Origin: DASXRA01 sp036506155
Lineage (GTDB): Bacteria; Actinomycetota; Actinomycetes; Mycobacteriales; Jatrophihabitantaceae
Assembly: GCA_036506155.1 (NCBI GenBank)
Contig: DASXSF010000067.1
Coordinates: 1 to 64,000 of the forward strand
Reading direction: 5' to 3'
Length of the DNA: 64,000 bases
Part shown: one piece after another, positions 8,515 through 17,977 of the stretch
How positions within the stretch are numbered: the first letter of the stretch is position 1
Layout of the letters: the number at the start of each line of letters is the position of its first letter
The notes under the pieces: model-generated
Told to the model about the DNA's origin: nothing
Databases searched by the model: none
What the model saw: only the letters and a program-made list of their open reading frames with translations
Position numbers and translations under genes: made by a program

Positions 8515-10812
8515 TCAGCGTGTACTGATCCGCGGCGAGAGCACCCGGTCGAAACCGACTTCGCGCCGCGACCCGACGAGGGAGATTGCCAGCGTGGCGC
8601 GGATGTCGGCGCTCGACGCGCCCACCCGCAGTTCAATGTCGCCCGGCTCGACGATGCGCCGGCCGTCGCGTCCGGTGTAGGAGGCCAGGTCGGCGGAAAG
8701 CTCGATCGAGACGGTGACGGCGCAGCCAGATTGCAGGTCCACCCGTGGGGCGGCGATCAGCTGCTGCACCGGCCGGGCTACCTCGGCCACCGGGTCGTGC
8801 AGGTAGACCTGGACGACCTCGGACGAGGGCAGGTCGGTGTCGTTGTGCAGCTCCACGGTCACCGTGCAGGTGCCGTCGGTCGGCCACGGCCCGGGTGACG
8901 CCGTTACCGGAAGCCATGCGACGGGGGCGTAGGAGAGTCCGTGGCCGAACGGGAAAAGCGGTGTCGGGTCTATCGTGCTGGTGCTCGAGCGTGCCGCGAG
9001 CGGCGCCGCCAGGTAGGTGCTCGGCTGGCTGGCGCCGGCGGCGGGAAAGCTCACCGGCAACCGTCCCGAGGGGTTGATCCGCCCGGCGATCACGTCGGCC
9101 AGGGCGGGTGCGCCCTCCTCGCCGGGGAAGAAGCCGCAGACGACGGCGGCCAGCCGCGAGACCTGCCGGGACAGCTCGTAGGGCCGCCCGACGAGCAGCA
9201 CCAAGACGACCGGGGTCCCGGTGTCCAGCAGCGCCTCGAGCAGTTCCTCCTGGCGGCCCGGCAGCCGCAGGTCGGCCGCGTCGCAGCCCTCGCCGGATGT
9301 GCCGGCTCCGAACAGCCCCGACTGGTCGCCCAGCACCACGACGCACACGTCGGCGTCGCGCGCCACCGCCGCCGCCTCGGCGATGCCTTCGGGCGTACCG
9401 CCCAGCACCGGGCAGCCCTGCGCGTAGGTCACGTCGTACGTGTCGCGCAGCGCGTCCACCACGGTGGGTGCGTCGATGCCGAGCGGCAACTCGGGGTAAG
9501 CCGCCCCGACGTGCACCGGGAACGCGTAGCAGCCGAACAGCGCCGTGGTGTCGTCCGCTCGCGGGCCGACCACGGCCAGCCGGGGGCGCCCGCGCAGCGG
9601 CAGGGTGCCGTCGTTGGAGAGCAGCACGACAGAGCGCTGCGCGAGCCGGCGGGCCAGCGCGCGCGCCTCTGCGTCGTCCAAGTCGATGCGGCCCGGAGCC
9701 GCTTCCGGCACCCAGCCGGGGTCGAGTAGGCCGAGTTCGAACTTCTGGGTGAGGACGCGTTCCGCCGCCCGGTCGACCAGTGCCGCAGCAACGCTGCCGC
9801 GGGAGACAGCCTCGACCAGCGGTGCGCCGTAGCAGTTCACCGCCGGCAGTTCGATGTCGATCCCGGCCGCCAGCGCCTGCGAAGCGGCGTCCCCTCGCGA
9901 CAGCGCCACCCCGTGCAGCGTCTCCAGGAACGCGACAGCGAAGTAGTCCGAGACGACGGTGCCGGTGAAGCCTGCCCGCTCGCGCAGCCACTCTGTGAGC
10001 AGTGACGCGTCAGCGGCGACCGGCAGCCCGTCCAGGTCGCAGTAGGAGTTCATCACCGACCGGGCGCCGGCGCGCAGTGCCATCTCGAACGGTGGCAGCA
10101 GCACGTCGGACAGCTCGCGCGGACCGATCGGCACCGGTGCGAGGTTGCGCCCGGCTCGGGAGGCCGAGTAACCGACGAAGTGCTTGAGCGTGGCGACCAC
10201 GCCTGCCGACTCGAGGCCGCGGACGTAGGCGGCGCCGATGGTTCCGGCGAGGTGGGGGTCTTCGCCGATCGTCTCCTCGACGCGACCCCAGCGCAGGTCA
10301 CGCACCACGTCGAGCACCGGGGCGAGACCCTGGTGTACGCCGAGCCGGCGCATGACGGCGCCGATCTGCGTGGCCATCTGCTCGACGAGCTCCGGGTCGA
10401 ACGACGCGCCCCAGCACAGTGGTGACGGGTAGACGGTGGCGTGCCAGACGCTGAGCCCGGTCAGGCATTCCTCATGCGCCAGCGCCGGGATGCCGAAGCG
10501 CCCCGCTGCCATGATCTGCCGCTGGGTGCGCGCCAGGTCGCGCGCGCCGATTGCGGGGTCGACGGGCGCGCTGCCGAAGGCGCGGGTGAGCTGGCCGAGG
10601 CCGTAGGGCAGCAGCGCCTCGTAGTCCTCCCGTGGCGTCACGAACTCCGACAGCATCGGGGCAACCTGGCCGCCCGTGGAGTCCATGCCCAGCCACGCGC
10701 TGTACAACTGGGCCGCCTTTTCCGGCAAGGTCATGCGAGCGATGAGGTCCCGTACCCGCGCGGCGACGGGCGCCGCGGCATCGCGCCATAGTTCGACCGG
10801 CTCGGCGGTCAT
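8515..10812 (-). CDS. GH3 beta-glycosidase (beta-xylosidase/glucosidase)
   Basis: The 765-residue cytoplasmic GH3 enzyme has no signal peptide. The (beta/alpha)8 domain holds QGLAPVLDVVRDLRWGR, TLKHFVGYS and the nucleophile Asp289 in GTVVSDYF. The alpha/beta sandwich domain follows (RSVVLLSNDGTLPL), and a C-terminal fibronectin-III-like domain contains GHGLSYAPV. ATG 10812 is preferred over an upstream in-frame start because it overlaps the stop of the lacI gene as ATGA, which also signals translational coupling. It likely hydrolyses short xylo- or gluco-oligosaccharides brought in by the divergent ABC importer. Whether it prefers xylose or glucose is not decided by eye. Confidence 0.93.
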   Translation of the reverse strand: MTAEPVELWRDAAAPVAARVRDLIARMTLPEKAAQLYSAWLGMDSTGGQVAPMLSEFVTPREDYEALLPYGLGQLTRAFGSAPVDPAIGARDLARTQRQIMAAGRFGIPALAHEECLTGLSVWHATVYPSPLCWGASFDPELVEQMATQIGAVMRRLGVHQGLAPVLDVVRDLRWGRVEETIGEDPHLAGTIGAAYVRGLESAGVVATLKHFVGYSASRAGRNLAPVPIGPRELSDVLLPPFEMALRAGARSVMNSYCDLDGLPVAADASLLTEWLRERAGFTGTVVSDYFAVAFLETLHGVALSRGDAASQALAAGIDIELPAVNCYGAPLVEAVSRGSVAAALVDRAAERVLTQKFELGLLDPGWVPEAAPGRIDLDDAEARALARRLAQRSVVLLSNDGTLPLRGRPRLAVVGPRADDTTALFGCYAFPVHVGAAYPELPLGIDAPTVVDALRDTYDVTYAQGCPVLGGTPEGIAEAAAVARDADVCVVVLGDQSGLFGAGTSGEGCDAADLRLPGRQEELLEALLDTGTPVVLVLLVGRPYELSRQVSRLAAVVCGFFPGEEGAPALADVIAGRINPSGRLPVSFPAAGASQPSTYLAAPLAARSSTSTIDPTPLFPFGHGLSYAPVAWLPVTASPGPWPTDGTCTVTVELHNDTDLPSSEVVQVYLHDPVAEVARPVQQLIAAPRVDLQSGCAVTVSIELSADLASYTGRDGRRIVEPGDIELRVGASSADIRATLAISLVGSRREVGFDRVLSPRISTR

Positions 10813-11807
10813 GCCGGCGCTCGCGTCGAGAGGCGGGCGACGAGATTCGTCGGCAACGTGATGTGCGTGACCTCCGCCGGCTCGCCCCGGATCAGACTGA
10901 TCAGCAGCTCCATCGCCCGGAAGCCCATCGTCCGGATCGGCTGCTCCACCGTGGTCAGCGGCGGCGAACACAGGGCTGACTCGGGGATGTTGTCGAATCC
11001 CACGACGGACAGGTCCTCCGGCACGCGCAAGCCCAGCTCGGCGGCGACGTCGAGGGTGGCGAGCGCAGATACGTCGTTTGCCGCGAAGATCGCTGTGGGC
11101 CGGTGCGGCGAGTCGAGCAGCCCGCGGGCCGATTCGGCCGACACCGCCGCGTCGTATCCGCCGGGCTGTACGAGCTCCTCGTCCGCCAGCGCGCCCATCG
11201 CCATGCGGAAACCCTGCTCACGCAGCTGCGCCGACTGCAGGTCAGCGCGGCCCCTCAGCATGGCGATGCGGCGGTGGCCGAGCTCGAGCAGGTACTCGGT
11301 GGCAAGCTGCGCACCGCGCAGGTTGTCCGAGTCGATGGTCGGCAGGTCGGACGGGCCGGTGTGCGGGTCCACCGCGACGATCGGCGCGCCGTAGTTCACG
11401 TCGATCACGGTGGGTGTCACGAGCACGGCTCCGTCGACCAGCGTGCCGGACAGCCGCGACAGGTACCGCCGCTCCCAGCCCACGTGATCGCCGGCGCGCC
11501 CGCCGGCCGAGTAGACGACCAGTTCGAAGCCGCTGCCGCGAATCGCGTCGGCGATGCCCTTGAGCAGCTCGGTGCTGAACGGCTCGAGGTCGGCCACGAG
11601 CACGCCGATCACGTTGGTGCGGTGATTGCGCAGGCTCTGTGCGACCAGGCTGGCCTCGTAGCCCATCTCCGCGATCACCGCTTGCACGCGCGCGTACGTT
11701 GCCGCGGCGACGCCGTAGCGCTGGTTGATGACCTTGGACACCGTCGCAACCGAGACGCCGGCCCGCGCGGCGACGTCGCGAATGGTGACCCTGCTGCTCG
11801 GCTGCAC
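10809..11807 (-). CDS. LacI-family regulator of the sugar importer
   Basis: The 332-residue repressor has a DNA-binding domain at residues 7-30 (VTIRDVAARAGVSVATVSKVIN), hinge, and effector domain with VGFDNIPESALCSPPLTTVEQP, GEPAEVTHITLPTNLVARLST at the end. It is first in an operon with the GH3 enzyme (4-base ATGA overlap). The promoter places the start site at or within a base or two of the ATG, so the mRNA is probably leaderless. A 14-bp palindrome covers its -35 box, indicating autoregulation and joint control of the divergent ABC operon. Confidence 0.93.
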   Translation of the reverse strand: MQPSSRVTIRDVAARAGVSVATVSKVINQRYGVAAATYARVQAVIAEMGYEASLVAQSLRNHRTNVIGVLVADLEPFSTELLKGIADAIRGSGFELVVYSAGGRAGDHVGWERRYLSRLSGTLVDGAVLVTPTVIDVNYGAPIVAVDPHTGPSDLPTIDSDNLRGAQLATEYLLELGHRRIAMLRGRADLQSAQLREQGFRMAMGALADEELVQPGGYDAAVSAESARGLLDSPHRPTAIFAANDVSALATLDVAAELGLRVPEDLSVVGFDNIPESALCSPPLTTVEQPIRTMGFRAMELLISLIRGEPAEVTHITLPTNLVARLSTRAPA

Positions 11808-11813
11808 CGGCCG

Positions 11814-11842
11814 AGGATAGCCTTATAAAACGTTATCGACAA
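11814..11842 (-). promoter_or_regulatory. lacI-GH3 promoter, probably leaderless
   Basis: On the minus strand a -35 TTGTCG (plus positions 11837-11842) is followed after 17 bases by a -10 TATCCT (11814-11819). Six bases further is the ATG at 11807, so transcription would begin at the start codon. This is a sequence inference. Confidence 0.6.
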
Positions 11843-11844
11843 CG
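11831..11844. promoter_or_regulatory. LacI operator between divergent operons
   Basis: CGTTATCGACAACG is a palindrome with 12 of 14 matching positions and a central CG, as LacI-family operators have. It covers the -35 of the lacI-GH3 promoter and ends two bases before the -35 (TTGACA) of the importer promoter, so one bound dimer could block both. Confidence 0.75.
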
Positions 11845-11845
11845 A

Positions 11846-11874
11846 TTGACAGGGCTGCAATACGCGCGCAAACT
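11846..11874 (+). promoter_or_regulatory. promoter of the sugar ABC operon
   Basis: A consensus -35 TTGACA (11846-11851) is followed after 17 bases by CAAACT (11869-11874) as a weak -10. The binding-protein start is about 50 bases further. The adjacent palindrome makes repressor control likely. Confidence 0.55.
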
Positions 11875-11927
11875 CTGCGGAATCGCGGGCCTTATCGGGC
11901 CGAGACGGCGGCGAGGAGATGACCCAC

Positions 11928-13259
11928 ATGCGCAGCATCCGAAGCACAGCCGCTCTGGCACTCGTGGCGACCGCGGCACTGGTCGCGGCATGCAGCAGCA
12001 GCAAGAGCGGCAACGGCAACGGCGGTGGCGGCGGTGGTGGCACCGGTGGCGGCAGCTCGAACGGCGCCGCCTCTGTCACGCTCACCTGGTGGCACAACGC
12101 CAACCAGGACCCGGGTCGTAAGACCTGGCAACAGATCGCCGACGCCTATCACGCGGCCCACCCGAACGTCTCGTTCAAGATCCAGCCGATCCAGAACGAG
12201 CAATTGAAGGCGAAAGTCCCGCTCGCCCTGCAGGGCAGCAACCCACCGAGCCTGTACAACCAGTGGGGCGGCGGCGCGCTGATCACCCAGGTGCAGTCGG
12301 GCAAGGTCATGGACATAACCCAGGCAGTGTCGAGCTGGGTCAATCAACAGATCGGCAACGCCGCGAAGGGCTGGCAGCTCGACGGCAAGCAGTACGGCAT
12401 CCCCTACGACCTGCACGTCGTCGGGTTCTGGTACCGCAAAGACCTCTTCCAGCAAGCCGGCATCACCGCACCGCCGACCACCATGGACGAGCTGAACGCC
12501 GACGTCGTCAAGCTCAAGTCGGCGGGCATCGCGCCGATCGCGGTCGGCAGCAAGGACCAATGGCCGGACGCGTTCTGGTACGACTACTTCGTGTTGCGGG
12601 AGTGCCCGCAGAACACCGTCCAGGACGGCATCAAGAACCAGAGGTTCGACGACCCGTGCTTCGTCAAGGCCGCCCAGGACCTCCAGACCTTCCTCAACAC
12701 CAAGCCGTTCCAGCCGAGCTACCTGGCAACGTCCGCCCAGCAGGGCGCTGGTAGCTCTGCCGGTCTGGTCGCCAACGGCAAGGCTGCAATGGAGCTGCAG
12801 GGCGACTGGGAGCTGCCGACCATGATTCCGCTGACACACGACAAGAACTACGCGAGCAAGCTCAGCTGGTTCCCGTTCCCGGCGGTCGGCGGCGGCCAGG
12901 GCGACCAGCGCGCGGCTCTCGGCGGCGGCGACGGCTTCTCGTGCACCAGCAAGGCGACGGACGCGTGCCCGGACTTCCTGAAGTACATCTCCAGCACCGA
13001 GGTGCAGACCAAGCTCGTGCAGACGACGACGGCAACCTTGCCGTCCAATCCCGCCGCGGTCTCCGCGATCACGGACCCGACGCTCAAGTTGGCCGAGAAC
13101 TACCTCAAGGACACCCAGTACAACCAGCTGTACTTCGACCAGGCGCTCACGACCGACGTCGGCCTGGCCCTCAACAAGGCGATCGCGGACTTCTTCGCCG
13201 GTAAGGGCTCGCCGGAGGACATTCCGAAGTCGGTCGCCGAGGCCGCCGCGCAGCAATAG
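11928..13259 (+). CDS. ABC sugar-binding lipoprotein
   Basis: The 443-residue extracellular solute-binding protein (family 1) has a lipoprotein signal with lipobox LVAAC, then a Ser/Gly linker. The mature domain starts VTLTWWHNANQDPG and continues with an IPYDLHVVGFWYRKDLF hinge region typical of oligosaccharide binders. ATG 11928 is chosen over ATG 11919 because GAGGAG (11913-11918) has a 9-base spacer to it but touches the earlier ATG. It delivers a sugar to the two permeases that follow. Ligand is inferred as xylo- or arabino-xylo-oligosaccharide from the glycosidases around it. No ATPase gene is in the cluster; a shared MsiK-type ATPase elsewhere would be needed. Confidence 0.93.
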   Translation: MRSIRSTAALALVATAALVAACSSSKSGNGNGGGGGGGTGGGSSNGAASVTLTWWHNANQDPGRKTWQQIADAYHAAHPNVSFKIQPIQNEQLKAKVPLALQGSNPPSLYNQWGGGALITQVQSGKVMDITQAVSSWVNQQIGNAAKGWQLDGKQYGIPYDLHVVGFWYRKDLFQQAGITAPPTTMDELNADVVKLKSAGIAPIAVGSKDQWPDAFWYDYFVLRECPQNTVQDGIKNQRFDDPCFVKAAQDLQTFLNTKPFQPSYLATSAQQGAGSSAGLVANGKAAMELQGDWELPTMIPLTHDKNYASKLSWFPFPAVGGGQGDQRAALGGGDGFSCTSKATDACPDFLKYISSTEVQTKLVQTTTATLPSNPAAVSAITDPTLKLAENYLKDTQYNQLYFDQALTTDVGLALNKAIADFFAGKGSPEDIPKSVAEAAAQQ

Positions 13260-13264
13260 CAGGA

Positions 13265-14239
13265 ATGGCTACTGCCGCTCCTGCGAAGACGACCCCCCGG
13301 GCCGGTCGTGCCGTCACGGCACGGCCGGCCCGGCGCCGGCGAACCAGCCTGCGCACCCGGGTCGAACTGATCGTGCTGCTCGGCCCAGCGCTGCTGCTGT
13401 TCATCGGTTTCGTGCTCGCGCCGATCGTCGTCGCCGTCTACTACAGCTTCTACAGCTATCACGGCTTCGGCCCCCTCACCGACTACGTGGGCTTCCGTAA
13501 CTACCACACCGCGCTCTCGGATCCGACTTTCCGCCATGCGATCTTGAACAACATCCGGATCGTGGCTCTCTCGCTGATCATCCAGGGCCCGCTGAGCATC
13601 GGGCTGGCCCTGCTGCTGAATCGCAAGATGCACGGGCAGGCGTTCCTGCGCCTGGTGGTGTTCGCGCCGTACGTGATCGCCGAGGCGATTACTGCGGTGG
13701 TCTGGCTACTGATGCTGCAGCCGGACGGTGTGGTCAACCAGACGCTGACGAATCTCGGGCTGGAGAGCCTCATCCGTGACTGGCTGGGCAGCCAGGACCT
13801 GGTGTTCTACACGGTGTTCGTGGTGCTGACCTGGAAGTACATCGGCTTCGGCATCATCTTGCTGCTCGCCGGACTACAGGGCATACCCGGCGAACTGCGT
13901 GAGGCAGCAGCCATCGACGGCGCGACGCCATGGCAGTCGACCCGGCTCGTCGTGTTGCCACTGCTGGGGCCGACCCTTCGGATCTGGATCTTCCTGACGG
14001 TGATCGGCTCGTTGCAGCAGTTCGACATGGTCTGGGTGCTGACCCAGAACGCTCCGGCCGACGCACCGACGACCATGGCGACGTACATGTTCGAGCACGG
14101 CTACCAGCGCTACTCATACGGCTATGGCAGTGCCGTCACCGTGATCCTTTTCGTGATCTGCTTCGTGTTCGCGGTGTTCTACCAGCGATTCGCGCTGCGG
14201 CGCGACGTTCAGGGCGCGCTGACCGGGAGGGCCGCATGA
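13265..14239 (+). CDS. sugar ABC permease, MalF-type
   Basis: The 324-residue inner membrane protein has a basic N-terminal tail and about six transmembrane helices. The EAA loop reads ELREAAAIDGATPWQSTRLVVLP, the contact site for the ATPase. It starts five bases after the binding-protein stop and overlaps the next permease by ATGA, so the three genes form one operon. Confidence 0.93.
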   Translation: MATAAPAKTTPRAGRAVTARPARRRRTSLRTRVELIVLLGPALLLFIGFVLAPIVVAVYYSFYSYHGFGPLTDYVGFRNYHTALSDPTFRHAILNNIRIVALSLIIQGPLSIGLALLLNRKMHGQAFLRLVVFAPYVIAEAITAVVWLLMLQPDGVVNQTLTNLGLESLIRDWLGSQDLVFYTVFVVLTWKYIGFGIILLLAGLQGIPGELREAAAIDGATPWQSTRLVVLPLLGPTLRIWIFLTVIGSLQQFDMVWVLTQNAPADAPTTMATYMFEHGYQRYSYGYGSAVTVILFVICFVFAVFYQRFALRRDVQGALTGRAA

Positions 14240-15081
14240 CTGCCGCGGAGGCGAGGCAGCGCTCCGTACCATGGGGTACGGTGGCGGCGTATGCGGCGGC
14301 TGTGGTGATCGTCATGATCACGATCGTCCCGCTGCTATACGTCGTGCTGGGCGGGTTCCGGACCACAGCGGACATTAACGAGTCCCCGGCGGCCCTGCCC
14401 AGTCACTGGGTGTTCAGCAACTACCGGCAAATCCTGACTTCGGGCGACTACTGGCGCTACTTCGGTAACAGCGCGCTCGTGGCCGCGATCGCCACCGTGC
14501 TGGCGGTCGCGCTCGGCGCGATGGCAGCGTTCGCATTGTCCCGGTACACGTTCAAGGGGCGCGAGGTCATCTATACCCTGTTCGCGATCGGCCTGCTGTT
14601 CCCGATCGGAGTCGCCTCGCTGCCGCTGTTCCTGACGATGAAGCGCCTCGGCCTGCTGGAGAGCCTGTACGGACTGGCACTAGCCGAGGCGGCGTTCCAG
14701 CTGCCGATCACGATCATCATCCTGCGGCCGTTCATGCACGCGATCCCCGTCGAACTCGAGGACGCGGCGGTGGTGGACGGCTCGACCCGGCTCGGCTTCT
14801 TCTGGCGGGTGTTGCTGCCGCTTTCCGCACCGGCGCTGGCGACCGTCTCGATCCTCGCGTTCGTCACCACGTGGAACTACTACTTCCTGCCGTTGCTGGT
14901 GCTCAACGACCAGCAGCACTACACCCTGCCGCTGGGCGTGGTCAATCTCCAGACGGAATACACGCAAGACACCGCCCGCATCCTCGCGTTCACCGCGCTC
15001 TCGATGCTCCCGGCGCTGGCATTCTTCGTCTTCGCCCAGCGTCGCATCGTCGGCGGGCTCACCGGCGCCATAAAGGGCTAG
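14236..15081 (+). CDS. sugar ABC permease, MalG-type
   Basis: The 281-residue permease has six predicted transmembrane helices and the EAA motif VELEDAAVVDGSTRLGFFWR. ATG 14236 overlaps the stop of the first permease (ATGA), which fixes the start although the frame is open further upstream. It ends 48 bases before the GH51 remnant, which runs toward it. It completes the two-subunit channel of the importer. Confidence 0.93.
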   Translation: MTAAEARQRSVPWGTVAAYAAAVVIVMITIVPLLYVVLGGFRTTADINESPAALPSHWVFSNYRQILTSGDYWRYFGNSALVAAIATVLAVALGAMAAFALSRYTFKGREVIYTLFAIGLLFPIGVASLPLFLTMKRLGLLESLYGLALAEAAFQLPITIIILRPFMHAIPVELEDAAVVDGSTRLGFFWRVLLPLSAPALATVSILAFVTTWNYYFLPLLVLNDQQHYTLPLGVVNLQTEYTQDTARILAFTALSMLPALAFFVFAQRRIVGGLTGAIKG

Positions 15082-15129
15082 CCCCCATCACTTTGCATTA
15101 CACTCGCCCGTGATCTTGGCAGGTTGACC

Positions 15130-16033
15130 CTAACCGGCGCTGCTGAAGGTGACCATGTTCCACGACGCCGGCGGCAGGGTGACGTTGAGCCACCTGTCGC
15201 TGGCCGGTGTTAGCGTGCCGCGGCCGAGCAGAACCCGGTTGGGATCGTGGCAGGTATTTCGCGCGGTGAGGTCGTCATCGGTGAGGACGGCGTGGCGGGC
15301 AGCCCCGATGCGTGGCAGGTTCTGTAGCCGGATTTCGACCCCGAGTGCGTGGCCCGGGTGCCGGTTCACCAGGAACACCGCGACGGAGTCGCCGCTGACG
15401 GTCGCCGCGACGTCGATGGCGGCGACAGTGCCGTGTTCGGCCGTGTCCAAGCGTGGCGCGTCGATTGCCGGACGCAACGTCGACCCGCGAGCTTTAGTGG
15501 CGGTTTCCGCGAACGGGTAGAAGATCGTCTGTCGCCAAGCCGGCTTGCCCGGCTCGGCGCGGATCGGCGCGATGACGTTAACGAGTTGCGCCTGGCAAGC
15601 TGCCGTGACACGGTCGCTGTGGTTGAGCAGCGAGATCAGCAACCCCCGACCACGACAGCGTCAGCGACGGTGAACGCGTTCTCGATCAGCCGGGGCGCCA
15701 GTGTCCAGTCGAGTTAATCCTTACCGCCGAACTGCTCCTGGTACCAGACGTCCCACTCGTCGAAAGACAAGTTGATCTGTTTGGTGTGCTTGCCGGCGAC
15801 ACGGATGTGATCGGCGGTTGCGATCGTGCCCTCGATGAACCGGTCCATGCTCGCCCCGCTGCCGAGGAAGCTGCGCAGGTCGTCGCCGTGCGGCTCGTAG
15901 TAGGCGTGCAGGGACAGGTAGTCGACCACGTCGTAGCAGTGCATGAGCACGGTCGCTTCCCAGCAACCGAACGTCGGCATATCGGCGCTACTACTGCCGC
16001 AGGCCACCAGTTGCGCTGTCGGATCCAGCCGCT
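15130..16033 (-). pseudogene. GH51 arabinofuranosidase, truncated by IS6
   Basis: Only the C-terminal half of a GH51 alpha-L-arabinofuranosidase remains. DPTAQLVACGSSSADMPTFG begins at the IS edge, and the nucleophile motif LSFDEWDVWY follows. Then come LDWTLAPRLIENAF and LLISLLNHSDRV, with the C-terminal beta-sandwich ending PPASWNMVTF. The N-terminal half, with the acid/base Glu, is missing and does not reappear beyond the IS. A TAA (15714-15716) replaces a sense codon and one G is missing from a G-run near 15645. The intact gene would have removed arabinose from arabinoxylan products. Confidence 0.88.
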
Positions 16034-16845
16034 GGCGGTGTTGCGTTGGGAGATGTCGGAGACGTGCCGGAAGCTGATCCGGTGATCGGTTCGACGTATG
16101 GCTTCTCGGCTCCGGCTGGCTATCGGTTCCCCCGTGAGGTGATCGCGCTGGCGGTGCGCTGGTACCTGCGTTACGGCCTGTCGTATCGCGATGTCGAGGA
16201 GTTGTTGGCCGAGCGATGTGTCGAGGTGGATCACGTGACGGTCTACCGATGGGTGCAGACGTTCACGGCGGAGTTCATCGACGCCGCGCGGCCGTCCCGG
16301 CACGCTGCCGGGGATCGGTGGTTCGTGGACGAAACGTACGTCAAGGTCGCCGGCCGCTGGATCTACCTGTACCGGGCGGTGGATCAGCACGGCCAGGTGA
16401 TCGACGTGCTGGTCTCGCGCCGCCGGGACGAAGTGGCGGCGCGGGCGTTCTTTGCTCGCGCGTTACAGCTCGGCCCGGCTCCGGTCGAGGTCACCACCGA
16501 CCGGGCGCCGGTCTATCCGCGCGTAGTGGATGAGGCGGCGCCGACGGCCCGGCATGTCACCGAGCGGCACGCGAACAACGCTATCGAGGCCGACCACGGT
16601 CGGCTCAAGGCGAGGCTGCGGCCGATGCGCGGCGTCAAACGTCTCGCGTCCGCGCGCACCATCGCCGCCGGGCACGCGTTCGTGCAGAACCTGCGCCGCG
16701 GCCACTACGCGATCACAGCGGACCTGCGGGTGCATGATCGCGTCCGCGACGCCTTCGAGAAGCTCGCTTGGTCCCTCTGAGCGCAGGGACGTCCCGGCGC
16801 GATCCAATACTGTCGCGCTCTGCCTTCGCTCAACGCAACAGCGCC
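16034..16845 (+). mobile_element. IS6-family insertion sequence
   Basis: The 812-bp element carries one transposase gene. Its left end GGCGGTGTTGCGTTGGG (from 16034) and the reverse complement of the right end, GGCGCTGTTGCGTTGAG (to 16845), match at most positions and have the GG-n3-TGTTGC shape of IS6/IS26 ends. The 8 bases outside each end differ (CAGCCGCT and CTCGGCAG), so there is no target duplication, and the genes on each side are unrelated. That is expected after IS6-mediated adjacent deletion or inversion. Confidence 0.85.
16046..16780 (+). CDS. IS6-family transposase
   Basis: The 244-residue DDE transposase has an N-terminal HTH region (LSYRDVEELLAERCVEVDHV). The catalytic residues lie in DETYVKVAGRW, TTDRAPVYP and NNAIEADHGRLKAR (D, D, E). 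The frame begins at TTG 16046, with GTG codons at 16064 and 16079 as alternatives. It appears intact and spans nearly the whole element, so the copy may still be active. Confidence 0.93.
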   Translation: MGDVGDVPEADPVIGSTYGFSAPAGYRFPREVIALAVRWYLRYGLSYRDVEELLAERCVEVDHVTVYRWVQTFTAEFIDAARPSRHAAGDRWFVDETYVKVAGRWIYLYRAVDQHGQVIDVLVSRRRDEVAARAFFARALQLGPAPVEVTTDRAPVYPRVVDEAAPTARHVTERHANNAIEADHGRLKARLRPMRGVKRLASARTIAAGHAFVQNLRRGHYAITADLRVHDRVRDAFEKLAWSL

Positions 16846-17868
16846 CTCGGCAGCGATCGCGAGCGCGCGCGCAGCCACTTGCGACGTCGGCTGCTGGTTG
16901 CTGTGCATTGCGCGGTTCCTGGGTGTGACCAAGTTCGCCTTCATGTCGGCGGGCAACCGCACGTCGCCAGTCATGTTGCGGACGAGGGGCTCGAGAAGTC
17001 CGAGGGTTCGTTGCTCGTCGAGAAGGGCTTGGCGTGACACCTTCGGGAGCCGGGCCAGCTTTTGCTCGAACAGTCGGTTCAACGCGAGTTCGGCTGCGGT
17101 AGCGGCCTCGATCACGGCACGCCGGTACTGCCCCCGAATCATGGCTGCCCGTGCGCTCACCAGGGGCAGGTGCCCAGCCGGGGGCACTTCGCCGCGCTCT
17201 ACCAGCCCGAGAATGCGCTGGACTGTCGCGAGCGTAAGCATGTCCGCGTCTTGCAGGTGGATCACGGACGATTCTGCGTGAATGAGGTGGGACCAGACCC
17301 CACCGTCGATCGCCCAGACGCTCAGACCGTGGCCTCTTCCGCGCAACGCCTGCAGCGGCGCGTCGACGTCCATGTCCTGACGGGTAAGCACGGCGACCCA
17401 AATGCTGAAGGCGTCGAACCACGGCCCGATCGACTCGAACAGTGCGTCTACTGTCGGCCCGGTTGGAGCTCCTCGTCCATACCGGGATTCGCCGTAAGCC
17501 ACGTTGTCGTCAGGAACATCGACGAACCGCAGTCCGACGGTGATCAGCGTTCCGGCCGTGACGAGATGCGTGTCCGACCACTGTGTATGGGTTGCTCCCC
17601 AGAAGAAGCGGACGGCCTCGGGTCTGAGCCACCTCGGGGCCGACTCGCTCGCCGCGCGAAGCGACGGCGCGCCCATAACCGGCTCGCGACCATGCCAGGT
17701 CAGGTTTGGCATTAGGAGCGTTCCATCGAGGCCGCCCAGAGCGATGGGAAACTCTCGACCGAACAGGTCGCTGTCAATCATCAGCGGGACCGGCAACTCG
17801 TATGCCGCCTCCAGTTCGATCGCCGCCACGGTCGCATCGTCCCATCTGCGCCAGCTTGGCCCGCACAC
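16846..17868 (-). pseudogene. HEPN-like domain protein, 3' end cut by IS6
   Basis: GTG 17868 starts a protein whose native sequence runs about 341 residues to the IS edge at 16845; the frame then reads into the IS for 46 residues. The N-terminal ~200 residues are beta-rich and not recognised. The C-terminal part (RRAVIEAATAAELALNRLF, then RNRAMHSNQQPTSQVAARALA) is a HEPN-type helical bundle with the Rx4-6H RNase motif RNRAMH. HEPN proteins of this shape include abortive-infection RNases such as ApeA; that link is only an inference. The loss is small, so the product may still fold. Confidence 0.55.
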
Positions 17869-17977
17869 GGCCGATCAGCCGGTGGGCACTGCGAAGATCA
17901 CCGCCGCAGGTAGACCAAGCAGCAGCGCGGCGGCGGCGAGCAGCATCATCCAGGTGATCGGACCCGCTGGCTCGGCG

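Noticed and set aside
11892..13256. 454-codon minus-strand frame opposite the sugar-binding protein
   Set aside because: The plus strand has a lipobox, a signal peptide and family motifs; the antisense frame has none.
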